Source of the DNA: Sporobacter sp942492735
Lineage (GTDB): Bacteria; Bacillota; Clostridia; Oscillospirales; Oscillospiraceae
DNA: 64,000 nt
Direction of reading: 5' to 3'
Assembly: GCA_942492735.1 (NCBI GenBank)
Contig: OW818648.1
Location: forward strand, 2,356,001 to 2,420,000
Shown: piece by piece, positions 8,508 through 16,858 of the stretch
Layout: each line of letters opens with the position of its first letter
Numbering within the stretch: the stretch's first letter is position 1
The notes under the pieces: generated by a model
Seen by the model: only the letters and a program-made list of their open reading frames with translations
What the model was told of the DNA's origin: nothing
Database searches by the model: none
Made by a program: the position numbers and the translations under genes

Positions 8508-10211
8508 ATGAAGTTTTCAGAAATGCCCTATAAAAGACCCAATCTGGAACACGTGACGCGCAGGATAACGCTGCTGACCGAAACGCTGAAATCGGCCGAT
8601 TGCTTCACAAAAGCCGACGAAACGTTTCTTGAGATGGAAAGAGCACAGTCTGAAATTCAGACCATGTCCACAATCGCTCATATACGGCACGATATCGACA
8701 CACGCGACACGTTTTACGAGGCGGAAAGGGAATATTTTGACTCCGCCGAGCCGGAGCTGGCGGAGTACCTGCAGACGTGGACGATTGCGCTGCTCGAAAG
8801 TCCGTACCGCCCTCAGTTTGAGGAAAAATACCCTATGATCTATTTTACGAACGCTGAAATGAAGCTCAAAACCTTTTCGCCGGAGATTATTCCCGATCTT
8901 CAGCGGGAAAACGCATTGTGCACCGAATACTCAAAGCTGCTTGCCTCCGCGCAGATCCCCTTTGAAGGGGCGGTATATACCATCTCTCAGCTTGGTCCGT
9001 TCAAGATCGACCCCGACGATGCGCGCCGTCTCGCCGCGTGGAAGGCTGAGGCCGGGTTTTATAAGGAAAACCAGCAGCGTCTGGATGAAATATTTGACGA
9101 GCTGACACGGCTGCGGGATGCTATGGGCAGAAAGCTCGGGTTCGACGGGTATACGCAGCTGGGTTACTACCGCATGACGCGCAACTGCTATTCAAAGACG
9201 GACGTTGAGAAATTCCGGGCCGCTGTGCGGGAATACCTTGTCCCTGTTGCGGAGAAAATTTACCGCCGTCAGGCGGAGCGTCTGGGCAAGGCGTTCCCAA
9301 TGAGCTTTGCCGATAACGCGCTTGATTTCCGAAGCGGCAATCCGAAGCCATGCGGTACGCAGGAGGACATTCTGGCGCACGGCAGGAGATTTTACCACGA
9401 GCTGTCACATGAGACGGCGGAGTTTATCGACACGATGCTGGATAATGAGCTGATGGATGTGCTCTCCCGTACGGGTAAAGCCGGCGGCGGTTACTGCACC
9501 GATCTCGTGACGTATAATGTTCCATATATTTTTGCCAATTTCAACGGCACCGCCGATGACGTTGAGACAATCACACATGAGGCCGGTCATGCCTTTGCCG
9601 CTTGGACTGGACGTCATATCGTACCGTTTGGGTGCATGTGGCCGACGCTTGAGGCCTGCGAGGTTCACTCCATGTCCATGGAGTTTTTTGCCTGGCCATG
9701 GGCGGAGGGCTTTTTCGGTGACGATACGCGCAAATTTCTCTATGCGCATCTGTCGAGGGCTCTGACCTTTATCCCATACGGGACGATGGTTGATCATTTT
9801 CAGCACCTCGTTTATGAAAAACCGGAAATGATGCCAAGCGAGCGGCATGCTGTGTGGAAGACACTGCTTGGGGACTATATGCCCTGGGTCAAGTTGGACG
9901 ATGAAATCCCTTTCTACGGGGAAGGCCAGGGGTGGCAGCGCCAGCACCACATATATGAAGCGCCCTTTTATTACATAGATTACTGCCTGGCGCAGACGAT
10001 GGCGCTCCAATTCTGGGCGCGTATCATGAAGGACCGCAAAACCGCTTGGGAAACCTACATGACGTATACAGTTCCCGTCGGGACAAAAACATTTACGCAA
10101 TTGATAGAAGGCGCTGGGCTCAAGAGCCCCTTTGGGGACGAGTGCCTCCGCCTCGTCTGTACGGCAGCCGTGAGGTGGCTGGAATCTTACGATCTCAGCG
10201 GACTTGAATAA
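8508..10211 (+). CDS. pepF: M3 family oligoendopeptidase (PepF-type zinc peptidase)
   Basis: This cytoplasmic zinc peptidase cleaves short peptides. The 567-residue length is normal for the PepF/M3B group. The catalytic zinc motif HEAGH is at about residues 357-361, inside ETITHEAGHAF, and the third ligand Glu is in the following helix (LEACEVHSMSMEF), also a family signature. There is no signal peptide or membrane helix. The start has an AAGGAG site 11 nt upstream. The gene is monocistronic, with its own promoter and a hairpin after its stop. Confidence 0.93.
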   Translation: MKFSEMPYKRPNLEHVTRRITLLTETLKSADCFTKADETFLEMERAQSEIQTMSTIAHIRHDIDTRDTFYEAEREYFDSAEPELAEYLQTWTIALLESPYRPQFEEKYPMIYFTNAEMKLKTFSPEIIPDLQRENALCTEYSKLLASAQIPFEGAVYTISQLGPFKIDPDDARRLAAWKAEAGFYKENQQRLDEIFDELTRLRDAMGRKLGFDGYTQLGYYRMTRNCYSKTDVEKFRAAVREYLVPVAEKIYRRQAERLGKAFPMSFADNALDFRSGNPKPCGTQEDILAHGRRFYHELSHETAEFIDTMLDNELMDVLSRTGKAGGGYCTDLVTYNVPYIFANFNGTADDVETITHEAGHAFAAWTGRHIVPFGCMWPTLEACEVHSMSMEFFAWPWAEGFFGDDTRKFLYAHLSRALTFIPYGTMVDHFQHLVYEKPEMMPSERHAVWKTLLGDYMPWVKLDDEIPFYGEGQGWQRQHHIYEAPFYYIDYCLAQTMALQFWARIMKDRKTAWETYMTYTVPVGTKTFTQLIEGAGLKSPFGDECLRLVCTAAVRWLESYDLSGLE

Positions 10212-10274
10212 TATATGGCGTTGTGAGTTGCCGGCTGCCGGAGCGCGCAAGCTCAAGTCCGGCATACCATCACA

Positions 10275-10318
10275 GAAAAAAGCAAGTGCTCCTCTCGCTG
10301 CGTGGAGCACTTGCTTTA
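10275..10318 (+). terminator. Terminator of pepF; copy 1 of a dispersed hairpin family
   Basis: AGCAAGTGCTCC (10281-10292) pairs with GGAGCACTTGCT (10304-10315) and is followed by TTTAATT. Close relatives occur at 15046-15092 and 16361-16400. Confidence 0.7.
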
Positions 10319-10389
10319 ATTATGTCGATGTATTCGAACTCTTATAATATGTCAACATTGAAAATAAAGCAGATAGTCGGGCAGCACTG

Positions 10390-10430
10390 TTGACAAATAT
10401 AACAACACTCCTTATAATTGACTCAGTCAA
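10390..10430 (+). promoter_or_regulatory. Consensus promoter with overlapping palindromic operator (probable MarR site)
   Basis: TTGACA at 10390-10395 and TATAAT at 10413-10418 are 17 bp apart. The palindrome TTGACT-C-AGTCAA at 10418-10430 begins on the last base of the -10 element and covers the expected transcription start. The operon encodes a MarR-family repressor, whose dimers bind such palindromes, so autoregulation is the simplest reading. Confidence 0.75.
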
Positions 10431-10457
10431 CCAATAATTTTCTGCAAGGAGAAAAAG

Positions 10458-11543
10458 ATGGCCGAACTAAGATTACTAAATACGAAACCTAAGATTACCT
10501 TGTTCATCATTGCTATGATCGTTCTGGTTCTGGCTATAGCGGTTATCGTTCTGATTATCTACATGAAACAATATAGAAACCCATCTGATAAGAAACTGGC
10601 CGAAGCGGGTATTGTGGAGAAAACGACGCAAGTGGGCGATGTTCATTTCAATTATGCAGAGGGACCCGACAACGGGCCGGCACTGCTTTTATTGCATGCG
10701 CAAACGCTGGATTGGTACACGTACAGCAAAGTATTACCGGAGCTGTCAACAAAATTTCACGTGTTCGCCGTGGACTATCCCGGTCATGGCAAAACCACCG
10801 TTCCAACTGATTACCCAATGACCGCAAATCAGATCGGAAGCGACCTGGCGGATTTCGTTGAAGCCGAAATTGGGGAACCTGCATATGTAACAGGCAATTC
10901 GTCCGGCGGGCTTCTGACGACCTGGCTGGCTGCCAACAGGCCGGATTTGGTGATGGCGATTGTGCTGGAAGATCCGCCGTTATTCTCATCTGAGTATCCT
11001 GTAATTAAAAAGACAGTCGCAAATAAACTTTTCACAGCCAGTTACAAAGCACTGCGGGATAATACTTATGACGGCAATTTTCTGGATTACTGGATAAAAA
11101 ACGGCACAGAATTTTTTAGAACTTATATGGGGCCATTCTCTCAGCAGTTGATTGGATTTACTGTTAACAGCTATAAAAACGCAAATCCCGGAGAACCGCT
11201 TGAAATCGCATTTCTTCCCGTTTCCGTACAGGAAATGCTGAGAGGTTTGAATTACTATGATCCCCGTTTTGGCGATGCATTCTATGCAGGAACATGGAAT
11301 GAAGGCTTTGATCATGCAGAGGCGCTCCAAAGAATTCAATGCCCGACATTACTGATTCAGGCCAATTTCGATTATTTGGAAGATGGCACGTTAGACGGCG
11401 CAATGTCTCAAGAAATGGCGGACCGCGCGGTGTCGTTAATCAACGATTGTCAATACGTCAAGGTTGATGCCGGACATGTGACGAATCTGGAAGTTCCCGA
11501 CCAATTTATAAATATACTTGAAAACTTTTTCTTACACGAGTAG
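10458..11543 (+). CDS. Membrane-anchored alpha/beta hydrolase
   Basis: The 361-residue product has one N-terminal membrane helix (about residues 13-35) and then an alpha/beta hydrolase fold. An HAQ loop follows the first strands, DYPGHG is the usual oxyanion-adjacent loop, and GNSSG (146-150) holds the probable nucleophile Ser148. The His is in DAGHVTNLE near the C-terminus, and an acid is likely in the NFDYLEDG region. The helix without a cleavage site suggests an N-in protein with its catalytic domain outside the membrane. The substrate is unknown. It is co-transcribed with the marR-type gene 14 bp downstream, so its expression probably responds to that regulator's ligand. Confidence 0.8.
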   Translation: MAELRLLNTKPKITLFIIAMIVLVLAIAVIVLIIYMKQYRNPSDKKLAEAGIVEKTTQVGDVHFNYAEGPDNGPALLLLHAQTLDWYTYSKVLPELSTKFHVFAVDYPGHGKTTVPTDYPMTANQIGSDLADFVEAEIGEPAYVTGNSSGGLLTTWLAANRPDLVMAIVLEDPPLFSSEYPVIKKTVANKLFTASYKALRDNTYDGNFLDYWIKNGTEFFRTYMGPFSQQLIGFTVNSYKNANPGEPLEIAFLPVSVQEMLRGLNYYDPRFGDAFYAGTWNEGFDHAEALQRIQCPTLLIQANFDYLEDGTLDGAMSQEMADRAVSLINDCQYVKVDAGHVTNLEVPDQFINILENFFLHE

Positions 11544-11557
11544 GAGGCGTATGATAT

Positions 11558-11986
11558 ATGGAAAATCAAACGATTATCAAGAACTTTGGAATTCTTTATA
11601 GAACCTTTTTAAACTATGTATCAAAATCAATATCGTCAAAGGATTTATCTTTTTCCGACAGTATCTTTCTGGTCAATATAGGCGAAAACGAAGGAATCAG
11701 TCAGGAAGAGTTAGCCAACTCTTTGGCAATTGATAAAGCAGCTATTGCCCGCTCTGTAAAAAACATGGAGCAAAAAGGATATATACGAACAAAGAAGTCC
11801 GTCAGCGACAAAAGAGCAAAGGAGCTTTATCTGTCTGAAACCGGCAGCGCGCTGTTTCAATACATGATGGATTTGCATGAAGAATGGCTGAACCAGGTGC
11901 TTGGAAATCTGGACGCCGATGAAATCAGGAACTTTGCCAAAATAATTAACGATATCAGTTTAAGAGCTAAAAACATAAAAAAATGA
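11558..11986 (+). CDS. MarR family transcriptional regulator
   Basis: A 142-residue winged-helix regulator. The segment SQEELANSLAIDKAAIARSVKNMEQKG is a MarR helix-turn-helix, and SDKRAKELYLSETG is the wing with the conserved DxR. Such proteins are dimeric and release DNA when they bind small aromatic or phenolic ligands or are oxidised. No cysteine stands out, so ligand control is more likely than thiol sensing. Ribosome binding site AGGAGG lies 8-9 nt upstream of the ATG. The likely target is the palindrome at 10418-10430 upstream of its own operon. Confidence 0.9.
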   Translation: MENQTIIKNFGILYRTFLNYVSKSISSKDLSFSDSIFLVNIGENEGISQEELANSLAIDKAAIARSVKNMEQKGYIRTKKSVSDKRAKELYLSETGSALFQYMMDLHEEWLNQVLGNLDADEIRNFAKIINDISLRAKNIKK

Positions 11987-12037
11987 AATGATGAATTTCA
12001 CCGCCTGCGCATGTAGAAACAGACGCGCTTTGCTGCC

Positions 12038-14521
12038 TTACCCGCGATTTGCAGCAGCATACGCGCTGTATTTACCAAGGCGCGCTTCAAGATTATCACT
12101 GTCAGCATAAAGCTCTGGAGTCCCGTCCAACCAGGAATAGCGCTCCGAGAACGGGGCAGCCGGCGACGGACCGAAGGCGTAATTTCCGCCTTCACTGCTC
12201 AGGAGAAGTATGCTCTTGCTCAGCAACGCGTTTACCTCGTCTGCAAAGGCGACCATTTTAGGAGCATCCAGTTCGGCAGTTCCGTTTATGTCGAACTCAA
12301 TTGTTTTGCTGGAGAAGACATTCTCCGAACCGCCCTCCAGTGTGAAAAGTGTATAGGTATACGTACAGTAACCCTGTCCCATATAAGGGTTATAACGCAG
12401 GAGATAATTTTGGCCATCCAGCATGCAAAGGAACAGCGAATTCCAGCCCGCGTGCGCTGTATAGGCATCCTCACTCCATATTTCATTGCCACCTCTGTCA
12501 AAGACGCGCAGCGTGACACAAAGTTTCCCGCTTTCCATCTGGCTTTTATCGAGATAAATTGTTTCCTCCGTGCCGTCCCGGTCAATATCCGCAAAGGTGG
12601 CGACAATTCCGGTACCGGAGGCCTCATAGTCTAGCGTCACAAGTGTGTGTGTCAAGTCGTCGGTGAATGTCTTATCACCCGGAGAGCAGTCGTTTTCCAT
12701 CATCACGCAGAGCAGCGCGTTGTCTGCTGCATTAACCACGAGGTAGGTGCAGTCCGGAGATGAGGGACATACCCAGTTGTCCTCGGTGATATACATCCCT
12801 CCGGCCAAAGAGACCTTTTCCGGCGCGTTGGACAGCAATTCATAATTCAAACGATAGATATCAAGCGCCCGGCCGTCCAGCGCTTCGTATTGGTAGGCCA
12901 GCGCCAAAGATTCAATACGCCAGTTGCTGTACTCATTTTGCGGGAAGTCCTCACGATCCATTTCAAAGGACCCTGCCACCTGTGCTTTTGCCGCAGCAAG
13001 GACCGCGTCTGGAACATCAATGCCGTCCATCACGCTTCCGATGCTCTCCGGTTTCGTCAGACAGTCCGGCCATTGCATATTCCCGTTCAGGAATGCGTCA
13101 AGTTCGATTCCGCCGTCGTTATCCCAAATGCTCCAGAGGGCGGTTTCATCGTCATACGCCAGATAGAATCTGCGTACAAGTTCGCCGTCGGTGAAAAAGG
13201 TTTTACTGTGGTCATATTGCACGGCGTAATATGCGGCGACGGCGACAATATTGTTTTCAACAAATTCGCCCGTCCAATTCTTAGACCTGGCATAGTCGCT
13301 CCCCCTGAAGCGGCCGATGATTTCAGCCGTATCGCTTTCTGAAACCGCGACTTGAAAGATTTCAAGACTAATCGTGTATTCCTGTTCTTTCTCAGCTTCG
13401 AGAAATTTCATAACTGTTTCGGCAGGGTCTGCGGCGGACACATTAAAGTACGGATCGTCAGCAGATGTTTTATCATCTGTGCCAGTTGCGTCGTCACTTA
13501 ATTTTGCCCCCGTGAAGGTACAGCCCACAGCAACAGACGCAATTAAAAGTACCGCAATGAGCGTCGTGATGAGCATTTTTGGCTTTTTCGCGATTAATGC
13601 GATACGTTCTCGGATGCCCTTTTTGCCATCGGTCATGGTGGTAGCGCAGCACAGTAAGTCCAAGGCGCCGCGCCTCTCACAGGTAAGCCCGATCAGCGTG
13701 CGCCCATATTCCATGCGGCTTGCTTCGCCGATCTGCTTGATGGTCCCCTCGTCGCAGGCCAGTTCGGAGTCCCGGCGGGAAAGCGCCGCCGCCAGCCAGA
13801 CGAGTGGATTATACCAGTGTACGGCGAGGCAGAGACTGCGCAGCACCGCCCAGATGTGGTCGCGGTGGCGGTAATGAGTCAGCTCGTGCACCAGGACATG
13901 GCGCAGCATGGCTTCATCAGCGGCAACATCCGGCGTGATATATATCGCGGGGCGAAAGAATCCGAACAGGCAGGGGGAAGGCAGGGCCTCAACTTCATAG
14001 ACCGGTAGTTTACAAACGTCTGCCGGAAACCTTTTTCTTGTCTTTTTCAGTTTCCTGCCAAAACTGAGATTGGATAACAGGAGAATAGCACCGACAGTCC
14101 CGGTGCCGATAAACCAAATCGTATTAAGCACCCGTTCCAGCACTGCAGACAGTGAATCCATAAAAATATAGCTGTGCAGATGCTCGCTGCCGCTGCCTAC
14201 AGGATAGCCGTGTATCTCGTGCAGCGTGCCTCTGCCTGCTTCACGCGCCTCATCTGGCGTCATCTCGGTATTGCGTATAAAATCTGAATATATCCTTGTA
14301 TCTTCGAGCGCTTTTTCAGCATAAGTATAGGCTGATGCCTTCTGCACGGCATTCATTACACTTATAGGACTGCTGAAAAAGCTTACGGGAACAAGCAGCC
14401 GCATCAGCACCAGTGCCCAAAGAGCGTATTGTAATTGGAGGTTGATTTTCCCCTTCAAAAAGTGCCGCACCACAATCACAATCAGTATAAGAACAGAGGA
14501 CGTTATGATAAGTTCTGTCAT
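12038..14521 (-). CDS. BlaR1/MecR1-type M56 metallopeptidase sensor
   Basis: The 827-residue membrane protein has N-terminal helices, an M56 zinc peptidase domain with HELTH at residues 212-216 and the downstream Glu in DSELACDEG (about 253), and a further helix near residues 320-340 (ITTLIAVLLIASVAVGC). The extracytoplasmic part of about 480 residues is not a penicillin-binding sensor domain as in BlaR1: I see no SxxK-type beta-lactam site, but several strand-rich segments and Asp-rich repeats. On signal such proteins cause cleavage of the partner BlaI-type repressor. The gene overlaps blaI by 4 bp. The signal is unknown; cell-envelope stress is plausible. Confidence 0.85.
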   Translation of the reverse strand: MTELIITSSVLILIVIVVRHFLKGKINLQLQYALWALVLMRLLVPVSFFSSPISVMNAVQKASAYTYAEKALEDTRIYSDFIRNTEMTPDEAREAGRGTLHEIHGYPVGSGSEHLHSYIFMDSLSAVLERVLNTIWFIGTGTVGAILLLSNLSFGRKLKKTRKRFPADVCKLPVYEVEALPSPCLFGFFRPAIYITPDVAADEAMLRHVLVHELTHYRHRDHIWAVLRSLCLAVHWYNPLVWLAAALSRRDSELACDEGTIKQIGEASRMEYGRTLIGLTCERRGALDLLCCATTMTDGKKGIRERIALIAKKPKMLITTLIAVLLIASVAVGCTFTGAKLSDDATGTDDKTSADDPYFNVSAADPAETVMKFLEAEKEQEYTISLEIFQVAVSESDTAEIIGRFRGSDYARSKNWTGEFVENNIVAVAAYYAVQYDHSKTFFTDGELVRRFYLAYDDETALWSIWDNDGGIELDAFLNGNMQWPDCLTKPESIGSVMDGIDVPDAVLAAAKAQVAGSFEMDREDFPQNEYSNWRIESLALAYQYEALDGRALDIYRLNYELLSNAPEKVSLAGGMYITEDNWVCPSSPDCTYLVVNAADNALLCVMMENDCSPGDKTFTDDLTHTLVTLDYEASGTGIVATFADIDRDGTEETIYLDKSQMESGKLCVTLRVFDRGGNEIWSEDAYTAHAGWNSLFLCMLDGQNYLLRYNPYMGQGYCTYTYTLFTLEGGSENVFSSKTIEFDINGTAELDAPKMVAFADEVNALLSKSILLLSSEGGNYAFGPSPAAPFSERYSWLDGTPELYADSDNLEARLGKYSAYAAANRG

Positions 14522-14904
14522 TCCGTCGCCTCCTCGGCTTTACGCAGAATATCATACAGCGCGTCGATCTCTTCCTTTGTAAGCGGCTGCTTCTTTGTGA
14601 TAGCGCTCATCATCATACTGACGCTGCCTTTGTACACACGGTTTATGAAATCATCAGTTTCCTTAATGGCGGCATCCTCGCGCTTGATGAGCGGCGAATA
14701 AACCTTCATCCCGCCCTTTTCTTCGCAGCGGACAAGGCCTTTTTCGGTCATGCGGCGAAGCATCGTCAGGGTTGTGCTGCGGTTCCAGCCCACACGTTCC
14801 CGCAAATAATCCGTGGCCTCTCTGCCGGTTCGCGCCGATGCATCCCACAAGCACTCCATAAGGTTCCATTCGGTGCCGGTAAGACCAATATTCTGCTCAG
14901 GCAT
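14518..14904 (-). CDS. BlaI/MecI/CopY family repressor
   Basis: The winged-helix repressor of 128 residues has LTGTEWNLMECLWD at the N-terminus, the recognition helix region GWNRSTTLTMLRRMTEKG, a wing with YSPLI, and a C-terminal dimerisation helix. The ATG at 14904 is preferred because GGGG lies about 8-9 nt upstream; a GTG three codons earlier (14913) would leave almost no spacing. It overlaps the M56 sensor gene, the usual blaI-blaR1 pairing. Two dyads matching the TACA/TGTA operator type flank its promoter, so it should repress its own operon. Confidence 0.88.
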   Translation of the reverse strand: MPEQNIGLTGTEWNLMECLWDASARTGREATDYLRERVGWNRSTTLTMLRRMTEKGLVRCEEKGGMKVYSPLIKREDAAIKETDDFINRVYKGSVSMMMSAITKKQPLTKEEIDALYDILRKAEEATE

Positions 14905-14923
14905 TCTGATCACACCCCATATA

Positions 14924-14970
14924 GTTTACAATGTAAACACATTATATATCGTGCTGTTTACGTTGTCAAC
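14924..14970 (-). promoter_or_regulatory. Promoter of the blaI-blaR1 operon with two operators
   Basis: On the - strand TTGACA (complement of 14964-14969) and TATAAT (complement of 14941-14946) are 17 bp apart. The perfect dyad GTTTACAATGTAAAC (14924-14938) lies just downstream of the -10. An imperfect dyad GTTTACGTTGTCAAC (14956-14970) covers the -35. Their centres are 32 bp apart, three helical turns, so two repressor dimers can bind the same DNA face. Confidence 0.85.
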
Positions 14971-15045
14971 ACCATGCGGGATAAAACTTGAAATTTGTTC
15001 CAAATGATGCAACGATGACTAACTATGGATACAAGGTTTTTCCAT

Positions 15046-15092
15046 TAGACAAAAGCAAGTGCCCACATGTGTGAGGCACTTGCTTTTGTCTA
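15046..15092. repeat. Long perfect hairpin, copy 2 of the AGCAAGTGC family
   Basis: TAGACAAAAGCAAGTGCC (15046-15063) pairs over 18 bp with 15075-15092 around an 11-base loop. It lies between two divergent promoters (14941-14969 and 15202-15230), so it does not end any known gene. It is related in stem and loop to 16361-16400. The rest of the 14971-15317 gap holds only the promoter of the next gene. Confidence 0.7.
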
Positions 15093-15201
15093 AAGTTACG
15101 TGTCGGCGAAAGTACATGAAGGTTTGTTATGAATTTTTTATTAATTACCGACAATCTTAATTTATTTGTCGCTCTTAACACACTAGCAACGAAACTGCTG
15201 G

Positions 15202-15230
15202 TTGTCATCCGACATTGCGTAAATTATACT
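15202..15230 (+). promoter_or_regulatory. Promoter of the epimerase/reductase gene
   Basis: TTGTCA at 15202-15207 and TATACT at 15225-15230 are spaced by 17 bp; the start codon is 88 bp downstream. Confidence 0.65.
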
Positions 15231-15317
15231 TCACACTGACGATAAAGCAACACCTAGTTGTTGAATACGAGCCTCGTAAAGAATTGCGCAGAATAGAATC
15301 AGGAAGGAAGAATTATC

Positions 15318-16325
15318 GTGAATAGAAAAATCTATTTACTTACCGGCGCCGCGGGGAATTTGGGCAGTAATGTTTCCCGCAATCTGATCGCTGCAGGCGA
15401 AACCGTTCGTGCTTTGGTACTGAACGGTGACACAGCAATAGATCGTGTGCCGAAGGAAGCAGAGATCTGCTCTGGAGACATACTTGATGTTTCTTCCTTG
15501 GAAAAATTCTTCACTGTACCCGAAAATACAGACATTTTCGTGATCCACTGTGCCAGCATCGTGGCGCTGGACCCGTATTATAGCCAGAAGGTCCATGATG
15601 TTAACATCACAGGTACGAAGAATGTCCTTGACCAATGCGTGAAGCACAAAGTCAATAAGCTTGTCTATATCAGTTCCACCAGCGCAATTCCCGAACTATC
15701 AGACAATCAGCCTATCGTCGAGGTGAGCCGTTTCGACTCGAATGTTATTATAGGCTATTACGGCAAATCCAAAGCTGAGGCATCCCAGCTTGTGATGGAT
15801 ACGGTCATACAATATGATCTTGACGCTTCGATTGTGTTCCCCTCCGGCATTTTCGGACCTTATGATTACGGCTACGGACTGATCACCAGCGCTATAATCA
15901 ATTTCACAAAAGGCAAAATACCCGGCGGTGTAGCTGGAACTTTCAATTGTGCGGATGTCCGCGATCTCGCCGACGGCGTTATTACCTGCTGCAGCAAGGG
16001 GCGAAAGGGAGAAGGCTATATCATGGGCAATAAGACCGTCACAATGCAGAATCTGTTTGACGCCATCGCGGAAGCGAGTGGCTGCAAGAGAATAACGCTA
16101 ATCCTGCCCGCGGGCCTAGCCAAGGTGTTGGCGGTTGTTTTCGAAACAGTGGGCAGGATCACAAGAAAATCCACCCCCCTGACGAGGTTCACCATCTATA
16201 ATCTCGCACGCAACAACAACTTCAGCAGTGAAAAGGCCGTTAAAGAACTGGGCTACCAATTCCGGCCCTTTTCGAATACCATTCGCGACGAAGTCGTCTG
16301 GCTGCGAGAGGAAGGTAAGATCTAA
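15318..16325 (+). CDS. Extended SDR family NAD(P)-dependent epimerase/reductase
   Basis: The 335-residue cytoplasmic protein has the nucleotide-binding motif TGAAGNLG at the N-terminus, a Ser of the ISSTSAIP strand, and the catalytic pair in YYGKSK (YxxxK). The layout resembles dihydroflavonol-4-reductase-like and NAD-dependent epimerase members. The C-terminal third has a hydrophobic amphipathic helix and LTRFTIYNLA, as in several 3-beta-HSD-like relatives. It starts at GTG 15318 with an AGGAAGGA site upstream. It stands alone between its own promoter and the hairpin at 16361. The substrate is unknown. Confidence 0.83.
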   Translation: MNRKIYLLTGAAGNLGSNVSRNLIAAGETVRALVLNGDTAIDRVPKEAEICSGDILDVSSLEKFFTVPENTDIFVIHCASIVALDPYYSQKVHDVNITGTKNVLDQCVKHKVNKLVYISSTSAIPELSDNQPIVEVSRFDSNVIIGYYGKSKAEASQLVMDTVIQYDLDASIVFPSGIFGPYDYGYGLITSAIINFTKGKIPGGVAGTFNCADVRDLADGVITCCSKGRKGEGYIMGNKTVTMQNLFDAIAEASGCKRITLILPAGLAKVLAVVFETVGRITRKSTPLTRFTIYNLARNNNFSSEKAVKELGYQFRPFSNTIRDEVVWLREEGKI

Positions 16326-16360
16326 CGGTAGCTGTCATTCAACAGCATACATCAATATAG

Positions 16361-16400
16361 AAAAAGCAAATGCCCCACATGCGTGGAGCACTTGCTTTTT
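16361..16400. terminator. Hairpin with T-runs on both strands, copy 3 of the AGCAAGTGC family
   Basis: AAAAAGCAA (16361-16369) pairs with TTGCTTTTT (16392-16400), with an inner TGC/GCA and CC/GG stem and two mismatches. It can terminate the + strand epimerase gene. On the - strand it immediately follows the tRNA-Leu fragment, as a tRNA terminator would. Confidence 0.7.
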
Positions 16401-16445
16401 AGTACCGGTGGCCGGACTCGAACCGGCACACTGTTGCCAGCGGCG
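16400..16445 (-). pseudogene. 3'-half fragment of a tRNA-Leu gene
   Basis: These 46 bp match 44933-44978, the 3' half of the intact tRNA-Leu, at 42 positions. The variable arm, the whole T arm with GGTTCGAGTCC and the acceptor 3' strand are kept. The anticodon loop, D arm and 5' acceptor strand are missing. The CCA-complement TGG is TAG here. It has the same strand as the intact gene. It is either a decayed tRNA or the displaced 3' end left by integration at the tRNA. An apparent protein frame across it (VPVAGLEPAH) is the familiar artefact of antisense tRNA. Confidence 0.75.
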
Positions 16446-16858
16446 ATGCCGATCGTCGGAATTTTAACTTTTTATGTGATGACTTAAAAATAAAAAGTCC
16501 CCTTCATCTGTAGGGCTGCTCATTGTAGAGCAAGCCTTCCTTAAGACAGATGAAAAAGACGTCTTTTCAAATGAAAACAGAAAATAACTGTCTCTGTCAC
16601 AAAGGATCAAAGCAGGTTTTTATGCGCTGGAATAAATGCCTCAATTGCGTGCAGTTCATATAGATACCGCCGCTTGTACAGTTCATTAAGATACTGCCAC
16701 CTAGATTATAGTTGATCCTCAGCTAAATTGCAAATACAAATTATGCATAGTGCTTGATACAATCCAGAATAAATGAGCCTTTAGACCTATATATAATCTT
16801 CATATTATCTTCATAACAAAGTAGTATGTTAAAACAAATGAATAAAGGAGCGCGTAAA
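16446..16858. other. Non-coding stretch with a structured element
   Basis: No gene is seen. At 16503-16554 TTCATCTGT pairs with ACAGATGAA around an inner GGGCTGCTC/GAGCAAGCC hairpin (513-521 with 528-536), followed directly by the palindrome AAAAGACGTCTTTT (16554-16567). A TATAAT at 16792-16797 could be the -10 of the next gene, but no good -35 accompanies it. Confidence 0.4.

Noticed and set aside
9405..10310. 301-codon open frame on the - strand opposite pepF
   Set aside because: It is antisense to a clear M3 peptidase and begins in the terminator hairpin; no family motif.
16228..16467. Open frame containing VPVAGLEPAH at its end
   Set aside because: It overlaps the epimerase gene and the tRNA-Leu fragment; this peptide is the well-known false translation of antisense tRNA.
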